DNA of 42,166 nucleotides, from positions 558,955-601,120 of the forward strand of contig NW_003158224.1 of assembly GCF_000003605.2 (NCBI RefSeq). Direction: 5' to 3'. The position numbers and the translations under genes were made by a program. This stretch comes from Saccoglossus kowalevskii. Lineage: Eukaryota; Hemichordata; Enteropneusta; Harrimaniidae. Position 1 is the first letter of the stretch; each line of letters begins with the position of its first letter. Positions 32,531-42,166 of the stretch are shown one piece after another. The notes under the pieces were generated by a model. That model made no database searches, was not told where the DNA came from, and was given only the letters and a program-made list of their open reading frames with translations.

Positions 32531-34972
32531 TCATATACAACTCAAAAGATTAGGTTTCGACCACTTTATTATTTATGACGCAGAGGTGTATCATATCATG
32601 TGTAGATTTACAAAAAGTACAAAAACAAGAGGGACAAAAGCAAATTCCTTGGCTCTCCCGTTCCCGGCGAGATCTCGGCGGCTCTTCCCATTTCCACAAT
32701 ATTTCGTCCGCCTGCCGTAAAACGTTTTGCCACATTGTAGGGTTTTGTTATAATCATAACAATTCATACTGCATGATTATATGTTTGAAAATTTTAATGT
32801 TTAAATTAGTAACACATAATAACGTGTTGCTACAGAACGCAAAGTTAATTAATAATTGTGAGGTAAACAAGTCACAAAGAAGAAAATTACTGCTGACCTT
32901 TTATTCATCGATATAGTGTAGGTGTGACATTCATTTTGAATAATAGCATATCATGCATACATTATATCATGCGTTCGCTGTCAGTATTGTCACTAAGTAT
33001 TGATTAATACTTCAATTGATTTTATGAAGCCGTTTCATCTGTTTTAACTAGCAATCTATAACAAACGTCAAACAAAATGTGTTATGACCGCAGTTATCTT
33101 TCGTTTGTATTGTTTTGCAATCATGATTATCGAGTGCCTCAACACAGTTTCCCAAGATCACAATATACAGATAATTTGTTGCTAACTGGTCTCCCGAGCT
33201 TCATATAAACTTGACATTATATTGTTCATTAATACAGTTGCTCTAGGCTTATATGGATAACACGTGTCTTGCTTTGCGCAGGGACGTATCAATCTTTTTT
33301 GAGAGGCTAAACCTTGAGTATTATTTTTGTTTGAAGACTTGTTTGGTATTTTATCTAAATAGAAACACTTATCGTTAAATCGTTAAACGTATTGGTTCGA
33401 GGAAATACTCATGGAAACATGTAGGTTTAGATAATTCTAGGACGCATGCGTATTTGCGTTTTCCAAAATTTCTGAAGGAAGTTTGTAGTTTAGTTCATTG
33501 CTTTAAATTGTCCTCATTCAGGCGAAATGTAGCTACCAATCAAAATGTAAATGTTTGAAACGTGTACAATAAGATTCTGTTTTACCTCCATGGTTCGTCG
33601 AATATATCACGGAAATTTACCATCATAGTAATCAACGTAAGTGCTTCCGAGTCATTGACCGTTGGTAATGACATTGTTCTGCACTTTTCGGCAAGTACTT
33701 CCACACATAAACACGGGAACTCGTCCATTAAACGATTACTCTTCTCTCCAGAGGTTTAAAAATAGAGATGAGATACACGTCATCGGAATCAACTTTGACA
33801 ACTGTGTTACAAACATGTCTGCCTAAGGCACCGCTTCCTGCCATAGCTACAGTCATTCGCCGGCACTTGCCGAATCGGGTGATATAAACAATCTTCTTCC
33901 TTTCGAATAATTTTGCAGTTATATAGTCCCTGGTTGCGAGCGTGATTTCATGAAACATACATACGGGTTATGCCAAGAAAATCTTTCAAAATTGTTTATT
34001 GCTTTTTTAAATAAAAAAAAATACTTCAATTCGCTGAAATCTGCGTGCTCGACTCGGAGCTTGAAAGTTGTCAGCGCACCCACAGGAACATACATATTCA
34101 TTCGGTGTATTCCATGTTCTCAATTGGATTTTCACCCGGGTACAAATTGTAGTTTTGTTTCTGCATGTATTGTGATAAATTGAATGTCTACTCCATTTTG
34201 TTGTAAAGCTTGTGAATTAAATGACAGTTGAACTGAACGGACACGCCATCCACGGGCATGATGCTTTGAAGAATTGTAACCGACGGCCTGCTAAATTGTG
34301 TGACAAGTAATATCAACGTATAAATGCTCCAAGACTCGGAAAATGTCCAAGTACCTTAACACTAAGCTAAACGCTAAAAAAGCTTATAGTAAAATAAATC
34401 TGCTATACACACATTTATCAAGTTTGATCGAATGTATCAGAATCGGGACCGGGACCGGAACTCGCGTGATTTGCGGGTACACGTAATACTGCGAGAAATC
34501 AGCATTACCACAGGACGCTCATTGACAATTACAGGACGACATAAAAAGTACAGCTAATGGATTACGGTCACGGTAACCCACAATCAACGTCGTTACGGTG
34601 TACGGCAGCAGATAATGCATACTTACTGACAAACGTGAACCAGTATGACGCTGAAATCATGGAAAAAATCGATGACGTAGTAAAATAATTATTTGTATTT
34701 AACCTTGGGGTATTGATACGATAACGTAGGAACAGCAAAATATCATAATGTATATATGGGTCTTATATAAACAAAGATGGCGACTTTGACTGTTGCGAAG
34801 ATCGACTAGTACAAACTGAGACGTTATCTGGCATTAATTAGGTATTATCACGTGATTGGAGGGTATCGATGAGTCACCGGCAGCAATTAGTGCAGTTCAA
34901 ATCTCATACTTGTGATTTCAATTAGAAAACCGCATTGGATTGTGGGAAAATCAATGTTTATCAACACAAATG

Positions 34973-35009
34973 TCGCACATACGCAGCGCGACGACTACCG
35001 CCCTTTAAA
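34973..35009. repeat. MITE family 1, right-end fragment
   Basis: CGCACATACGCAGCGCGACG then ACTACCGCCCTTTAAA is the right terminus of the family seen complete at 25891-26006. No matching left end is visible within about 200 bases upstream, so this is a solo end. Confidence 0.65.
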
Positions 35010-37574
35010 TTTATGCTGGGTCAATTCATGACGACGCTATCACGTGACAATTCAGCTTCTATTTGGCAATTTAACACCTCATTAGCTAATTAATATTCAA
35101 GAAATGATTCTTGAGCGAGAGCTTATCTCAACCTGCGTTCTAGCATTCGGTAACCATCCCACTTATTTGCAGGAGATACGTTGTTTGTTTCCCACAATGC
35201 AATATCTGCTCGAAACCGACATCTACAAATGTTCAAAGTTAGTTAAATATTTTGTTTTTAATATTTCAATACAATTGTACGTAAATCCTAATTATATTAT
35301 TGTACCTGGATTGTTTTTGTACCTATTAATATGTATTACGTAATCTATATTGATTGACAAATTGGCTAATAGACGAATTATTGTGTTTAAATCCAGGAAT
35401 TGAGGCCTTGGATTTAATCCATTTAGCTTCTAGACGGTTTGACCTTTTGAATGATTATTAACCCGTGCTCTTCAAAGGCACGTCTACACTGGAAAATGTC
35501 AGCTGGTGAGTTGAACATGACGGCGGTAAATTGAGTCACGTGATCATTAACAAATTGAACATGGTACATAAAACCAATGCGATAGTGACACTGTCAGCAG
35601 TGGACATTGCTATGAAATTCAAACGCCAACGTTATATGTGGACGTTTATGGTCATGTTACACGCAACTTATGCTATAATATATCTCACATAATAGACGCC
35701 AAGAAACATCAAAACCTAAATGCAACCCCAAGCTCACATTACAACCGAGTGAATATTACACCTTTTCAATGTGTAGTCATTTTAGTGAGATGAAATTTAG
35801 CCCCTCCTGAAATTGATGCCACCTGATATTGTCTCAGGCTGATACTTCATGAGACAACGATCAATACAAAAATCAAGGTTAATTCCTTCATGAAAAAAAA
35901 AATTAACAATTATTTTTAAGGAGGTCGTATTACGGGGCTATTAACATTACATGCTACTTTCTGTAGGTATTAACTATGCTGCACTACACACACTGTATAT
36001 ACATGTTTTACTACAAATCTTGGTGAACTACAGCCATAAAAGGAATGTTTTTAACCTAATGGATTGGTAGTCAAACTGAAATGCCGATAAAATAACACCG
36101 CCGCGCTACGGTGATAAAAGACCGACTCACGAGGCAAAGAAACATCTTTCCGTAATTGTATCCTTAGTTGAAATACGCCGCCACCGTGTTCTGAAGTAAT
36201 TACCCGAGTCATTAACAACCGTAATAATAATAGTAACAACAATAATAGAAGGAATTACAACCTCGACATAGTAAGACGAATACGCGACGGACGGAAAATA
36301 GTTCACCGTCAAATTCTTTTAGACTATCAAAATGGACGATCGTCGGCTTAGTTGATTGTTATCTGCATCCTTGATGTAGTGCCTCGGGTCGTTCCGCTTG
36401 TTTTCACTCGACACCGTTGTCACGCAGTTTTCTCTCAGTGATCTATTAATTAGGATATGTATTCAGTGTATTTCGCGACAACACAATTATTCGATAATAG
36501 TTCCAGGTAAAGTTCATGCTAGATTATGCACATGTAGCTACTTTTACAGTGCTCTCATTAATACTATGTATGTTTCCCAACCCTTCTGCATGGTTAGGAC
36601 TATAATGGGTACACTAATAATGATACACTAAAATTCATGTAAATAACTGACTCGATAGCAACGATAGTGATTTGTAATTGAATACATGAAATATTACTAC
36701 CTTATGTGCATATTTTTTTTAATTAGTTTCGGAAATATCCGCTAAAACAGGTCAACAATTTTCAAAAATATTGTTATATAATTTCCCAAAGGGAAGGGCG
36801 TGGGGTAGCTAAGCTCAAGTCTCTTAATTAATTCAATTATCCCATTCTTATGACCTATAGGTTTCACGAGTTCCACGAATGACTTCACTGCAGAAATACG
36901 GGTAAACGTGTTTCTGATGTGCCGTAGAGGTAACGTCATTATGGACCTATATATACGTATGTGTCCAGTATTCAAGAAAGCTATTACCCGCCTGTCTTCT
37001 GTAATGTCTATCATGGGAAAACGCTATTCTACAAAGTACAAGATAACTTGAGCTTTTCAAGGCGTACTTTACCACACTAACTAGCTCAGTGCATCCCATG
37101 ACGACAAGGCTACTAATAAACTTCCTGTAGCTGTTATCCCTTAAAATAATCCTGATAAATTGGATTGGTGTGCGAACAACACGCATCATACCGCGTCGTG
37201 TTCGTGTTCGTTCCATGTGACGTATACAATACGTTTGAGAAAGTTCGAGTTCAAGTTCAAATTGAAAATTATATGTCATGTACGACATACTATTTCAGAA
37301 ATACTAGGAAAATGATCAAAATTGCAATTTTTACACTGGTTTCTATGGTGAGATTATTCAATCATATATTTGCTTGGTGACATGGGATAAAAATGTCGCA
37401 TATTATGTTGGATATAATAATCACATATAATTTAGTGAATTTCCAGGATAAAACTAGTTTTATATTACATTGTATATACAGTGGAAGGATAAATCCCACA
37501 ATGCAATTGCATATATATGTGCAGTAACATGCTCAATAGCTTAACATTCGAATTCGGTTTAAACTACCCTACTA
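35010..37574. other. Non-coding stretch, nothing recognised
   Basis: The longest frame is 113 codons (36947-37288 minus), with a partly hydrophobic translation but no splice-bounded conserved segment. A low-complexity AATAAT/AACAAT tract lies at about 36221-36250. A CCCACAATGCA word occurs at about 35190 and again at about 37497. Confidence 0.45.
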
Positions 37575-37754
37575 TTAAAGCGGGAGGATTGTCACCTGCG
37601 CACGCGCGGGAATTGAGTCCCAAGCGACGATAACAACACACGCAAAAAAACGCAAAGGCTCATGGGTTGATGCTTGTTCGTAGACAATGACACGCTATGG
37701 CCATCTGACGACGACTCAGTAGTCACGACGCAGGTGACGACTCCCCCGCTTTAA
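37575..37754. mobile_element. MITE family 2, complete copy (180 bp), TTAA-flanked
   Basis: TTAAAGCGGGAGGATTGTCA opens the element, and the right end, read in from the other strand, is TTAAAGCGGGGGAGTCGTCA. With TTAA as target duplication (37575-37578 and 37751-37754) the termini are AGCGGG. The left arm continues CCTGCGCACGCGCGGG and therefore carries a full NRF1-like site (TGCGCACGCGCG, 37597-37608). No coding capacity. The termini resemble family 1 (TTAAAG-GGG-GTCGTCAC), so the two families may share a transposase. Confidence 0.75.
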
Positions 37755-40521
37755 TTATATGCACAATACGAACATATGGACACGCAACATGCGAGATTTG
37801 AACTCACAGCCGCAGCCTGCAAATGCGCCTCGTCATTGTAAGTAATCGCACACAATAGTTTGTTCACACGGAATACGGAGATTTGAAAACTTGGACACAT
37901 TGAATACGCTTTTTAACAGTCGACACCACTACAACAAACACTGGAGTATTTGTCAATGCGTCATTTAAAGATTTCAGGTGCCGGCAATGAACTTTAGTCA
38001 ATCGCTGCCGAGATCTCGCCCTCAACAATACCCCTGCAACCATTTGCGTCTAAGGTCTAAGAATGACGTACTCTGACAAGATATCCTTTCATTTTTATTA
38101 TTGCATGTCCAAGAACTAAATTGCAAGAGTTTTGAGTGAAAAGTATCCGTGGCTTATGGACAACGTCATCAAGTGAACCTCATTGTAAAAATCGAGCCTA
38201 ATGATCTGTTTTAATGGTAGGAAAGTGAAGAGTAAAAAAAAAATCATAATTTAATGCTGCTGAACAAAATTATATTAAAAATATAATTATCTGTGGAGTC
38301 GTTCAATGTCTTTTACGATTGTCGGATAACATTTGGTGTTTTAATGACGCACTTTAGTTTTCCGAACGAGATAAGGCAGGGGAAGTCAAACGCGTATATT
38401 TGACAATCATTTAGATTACTATAGCCGTTTTGCAATTCCCTGATCCCCGGGCTCATTCATCAGTTGACATTGGATATCACCTTTAGTAGCTGAATATCAG
38501 ACCGATAAATTACTAAAACCGCCGTGGAATGTGTGTATCTTAACGTCACGGGTTACTCTACGTTGTCCCGATGATGCATACCCACACCCTTGTCCCGTGA
38601 CATTGATCGAGGAAGCTGATAGCAGCTCCCGGCAGCAACTCATTAACTAGAACTTATGCATCCTTTCACTTGCCATACGTTACCCTACTAACGTCTAGCT
38701 ACTAGTAATATCTCATTTCTAATTATTCCCCACAATCCAAATCATCTGCAGTATTTACGTTGGCAGTATTTCATTGATCAAAATGAGATATTACCGGATC
38801 GTAACTATGCGTTAATAGATTAGGGTGCAGCTAGTTTAACGTCGCATATACGCTAGACTACAATCCTTCAATTGAGTCAATCGGGAATAGAGCTACAATT
38901 AAATTCTACAATTTATGGCTGTTAATAGAATGGCGAAAACGGGATGGGGGAAGGCTATGCTGCGATCTGCATATCATTATATAAGCGAGGGATTCAAAAA
39001 TGTCACGTGGACAATTTCCTATCATTAGGAGATCGCTGTAAGTAAATAAATAACTATTACTAGGTTGAAATTGCAGTATTCAGTAGTATACAAGTGTGTC
39101 CAGCAGCGCGGCTTCCTTACCAATCAATTTATTAGTAGAGGCAGACGACCCGTGCCCTCGTTCCAAGTAAGCGCTGATTAGTGATTTGCTCTTATGACGT
39201 TTACTCATACAAGTTCAAATTAAAGTTCTTAAATATTGGCCTTGGAGGTGTATGTATTTTATTGAGTATGTTTAAAGTGTAGGTGGAATAATTACTGTTG
39301 TGAGTGAAAATATATGGGGAGAACAGACTTGAATTAAGTTGATGAATACGTATACAAATCACTCACTGCATTTATGGTAAGACTCGGTATTTATGTATGT
39401 GATGACTTTTACCATCACTGATTGATCGAAAATATCTCGAAGATCTTATTCATTAGAGTAGTATTGATAGTATCTTTTATGGCCCAAAGAAAACTGACAT
39501 TATATTGAATTGAATTGCTGACATTTCAAACAGATACACATGGCAACAAGATATTCCAATAATCGTTTATTGTTATGATTTTTTTTCAATTATAATTTAA
39601 ACCGCAAAAGAAATCAGAGTGTATAGACGTATAATGAATGCGATATTTTTGGTTATTGTACCGCTGTTCTATGTAGCACTGTTCTGTATCGAGGCCTTGA
39701 ACTTTGTGCTGAACCTATTCAATCATAGCAAAACCGAGTAACTGCAGTTAAATGGTAGTCATTGTGGAGAGGCCTTCATAACAGCCACCCGCCCCCATCT
39801 ACGACATCTTCTTGACCACAAAAAAGCGGCAAATCAAGCATCTGAGTAGGTGACTTTAACGCGAGATCTCGCCTCATTCAGAAATGTCTTATATAAGACA
39901 TTGAAAGCTTGAAACACACAAACAGATATGTTTAATTGCGCAACTCCAGCCCATTTTATTCTCTCAAAATAATACAATTCTGTAAGTAAAAATAATAATA
40001 CTTCGAATATACATTGGCAAAATATAGTATAACATAAAAATAATTAGTTATTCTAATTTGTTTTTTAGCTTAATGTTATTTATTTGATCTATTTTTCGTA
40101 ACACTGGATTTTGTAAGTTCATGGCAGAGAGTGCGTGCTCGTGGGTGTACTTAAAACACGCTTGTTACGTATCTCTCGTTACACGTGGTGTTAGAACTAA
40201 TGCGGGGAATAGGGTATATAACGATCTACTAACAACTCCCGTTAAATTATTGGCAGTGGGAAGTTATTCACGTCTACGAACCCGGTAGTATTTGCTTCAT
40301 TTAACGTACCCCGTTAAGTGCGTACAATGGCCGTGTTAATGTTCAGGCCATTAGGCACTAGCCATCCTTTACAGATTCCTTGTTCCCAGGGTTGTTTCTA
40401 CCGAAGGAATCACGCTTGTTTCTTCAGTGTTTTGATTCATTCTTGAAGGATATTTATGCCGAGGAGTCTTGTGTTGTTCATTCTTCTTTGGTCGCTGCTT
40501 GTTTTGAATACAGTAAAACTC
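37755..40521. other. Non-coding stretch between the two family 2 copies
   Basis: Contains CGAGATCTCG at 38009-38018 and 39862-39871. Otherwise no frame of 60 codons or more was seen; this is the emptiest long interval for ORFs in the window. Nothing else recognised. Confidence 0.45.
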
Positions 40522-40700
40522 TTAAAGCGTAGGGGTCGTCACTTGCGCACGCACGGGGAATTGACTCTCAATCGACGATAAAGCGCAAAAGCCCATGTGT
40601 TGACAGGCTATGTATGGCCTTCTGCCGCAAGCCCAGGTGACGACTCCCTCGTTTTACATACCTTTGCCCAGGTGACGACTCCCTCGTTTTACATACCTTT
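40522..40700. mobile_element. MITE family 2, second copy with 35-bp terminal duplication
   Basis: TTAAAGCGTAGGGGTCGTCA then CTTGCGCACGCACGGGGAAT matches the copy at 37575. The interior GCGCAAAAGCCCATG aligns with CGCAAAGGCTCATG there. The right end has decayed from CGCTTTAA to CGTTTTAC, and a 35-base block starting GCCCAGGTGACGACTCCCTC is directly repeated (40631-40665 and 40666-40700). The 68-codon frame running out of it at 40597-40803 is not a gene. Confidence 0.75.
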
Positions 40701-42166
40701 GCACAAAGACTATAGATCAACACGACGTAACAGAATACTTTCCCGCTCGAGGATGCGACGTTTGGGGAAACGTATTTCTAAATCCTTCATGAGCAGACGT
40801 TAACCATTGACATATTATTACATACTATTTTCTTTTCTGAATGGTGACTGTTACATGTAGCTCAATCCAAGATCAATAACCCGCCGACTCTTCACCGAGA
40901 TCGGTCAATACTGAGACAGATGAGTAAATAGAATAAACCTTCACGTGTATTCAGAGCAAGGCTGTACGATCTTATCTACATATTAGCGATGGGTCTTCAA
41001 TAATACAGGATGCAATAAAACATAAAGATTACGATCGTGATGGAATACTAGATATGAAACCGACTACCTATAACAGCCACTTCCCATTAGAAAAATGCTA
41101 ATTTAAAAGGACATTACCCTATTTTCTAAAACATTTGGATCAAGAAATATAGACACTCATGAACACTATATTTATTTGATACAACATTAACAAATAAACA
41201 GACAAGTTTTAAGGCATGTGAATTATTTACATTTAAGATTTTATCTAAAAAAAAATGGTGAACCAGGCATGTGGAATCATGGTTCCTCAAAAATGTTCAA
41301 ATGGTGTTCCGGAGTAGATAACATAATGACAGTAGACGAGGGCATTGAAAAAAACTGTGTGAATGATTGTCATTGCCACGACAGAAAATACAATCTAGTG
41401 TAACACGATATGGCAAAAGGGTGAAACCACTTTTAACGCTTCGTAAAATGATTCCATAAGAAAGTCCTAGGTTATTTTCGCCATCCTAAATTAGAGCTTT
41501 TCAATTGACCAATACCCTGCCTTAAAATGATATACACATCTATTAAATATATTCACTGACCCGCCATTTGCAAATTAATCCAATTACCCAAATTGAACGC
41601 TCATGTTCGTTTACATCTCAAATTTTATTAAGCTTCGAAAATAACAAATGATTTAATTAAATAATGACACTAATCCAATCATGTTGGAATAAATAATACC
41701 TCAAGACTCACCAGAAGACTTGCGTCTAACAGATTAAAACATGTCAATTTTCTGGAAGCTCAAATTTATGTGTTCAACGTTAAAGTCGAATTAATAAATA
41801 ATTAGATAATATTACGTACCAAGTAAGCAACTTACTGGCATTGTATAAGAATATCGTTTATCATTTTAGAGGCTCGTGTCTTCCGCCATTTCATCGAATT
41901 CTTTTTGCGCATGTGCTGTGACCCACAATCGGACTAAACAAAGACGATCTCCCCAGTACTGTATATCTAATCAAAACGGCTTCAATACGCGCTGTAGGTC
42001 ATAAGTACCCCCCGCGATGCACATCCAAACATTTCTGTGATACACGATACACACTTACTCAGTGTGGGAGATTTTCATTTAATCCCATGGCAACACGGCA
42101 ACATTTTCATAAATAATTTGCCTATAATATGTTACCAGTCACATGTGAAGAGACAATTGTTAAAAG
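40701..42166. other. Non-coding stretch to the right edge
   Basis: AT-rich; one 61-codon frame (41218-41403 plus) with no features. Nothing else recognised. Confidence 0.5.

Larger units (their letters stand above)
31329..34972. other. Non-coding stretch with scattered motifs
   Basis: CRE octamers are at 31547-31554 and 32523-32530. A G+C-rich patch at about 32650-32740 contains CGAGATCTCG (32668-32677) and is covered by opposed 113- and 61-codon frames of no recognised family. ACAAAGATGGCGAC at about 34771-34784 is YY1-like. The 76-codon minus frame at 33728-33958 has a fairly protein-like composition but no splice or domain support. Confidence 0.45.

Noticed and set aside
32575..32916. 113-codon plus-strand frame and opposed 61-codon minus frame across a G+C-rich patch
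   Set aside because: Composition of the patch rather than codon structure explains the openness; neither translation resembles a known family.
33728..33958. 76-codon minus-strand frame with protein-like composition
   Set aside because: No splice boundaries that fit, no recognised family; kept only as a note in the region entry.
36947..37288. 113-codon minus-strand frame
   Set aside because: About this length is expected a few times by chance in six frames of 42 kb; no domain, no paired splice signals, and overlapped by another frame.

Overview
The window looks like AT-rich (roughly 35-37% G+C by eye) nuclear DNA from an invertebrate animal, most likely a marine one. There are no operons, no closely packed ORFs and no bacterial ribosome-binding sites. 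It does hold many small inverted-repeat transposons, several degenerate minisatellites, a tRNA-like SINE fragment, and a decayed LTR-retrotransposon gag whose coiled-coil plus SCAN-like capsid architecture is typical of Ty3/gypsy (Gmr1-like) elements of marine invertebrates and lower deuterostomes. A run of exactly 50 N (31279-31328) is an assembly gap. I cannot name the species.

Most of the 42 kb is intergenic or intronic. The only stretch where I can argue for host protein-coding sequence is about 4.8-6.2 kb. On the + strand, a promoter-like segment with a perfect CRE palindrome (4867-4880) precedes a 104-codon open segment that starts with ATG in good context (5011) and runs into a consensus splice donor (5323); it reads as a first coding exon. 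On the - strand immediately downstream, a 262-codon stop-free frame (5398-6183) is much longer than chance predicts at this base composition. Within it, two segments (5566-5779 and 5399-5468) are bounded by good splice signals in compatible phase and are visibly richer in G+C than their surroundings. I do not recognise either protein. If both are real, the - strand exons lie inside the first intron of the + strand gene.

The rest, left to right: a degenerate minisatellite (1-325); a 143-bp tandem duplication (1177-1446); a second degenerate minisatellite (2261-2605); a CTCF-like motif (about 3.98 kb); the candidate exons; a 130-bp imperfect hairpin (6901-7030); a MITE relic (8471-8549); a palindromic element (9058-9326); a MITE with TA target site (13183-13396) close to the gag pseudogene (13570-14598, - strand); a 30-bp minisatellite (15354-15645); a 93-96 bp minisatellite (20685-20975); copies of a TTAA-flanked MITE family (25.9, 27.1, 35.0 kb); a regular 32-bp minisatellite abutting a tRNA-like SINE fragment (27.7-28.0 kb); and two copies of a second TTAA-flanked MITE family (37.6 and 40.5 kb).

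Across the window the octamer TGACGTCA occurs six times and the palindrome CGAGATCTCG three times, both well above a simple base-composition expectation. I found no convincing undescribed multi-gene system. The most useful leads are the opposed candidate exons at 5-6 kb, the long hairpin at 6.9 kb, and the two related TTAA-flanked repeat families.
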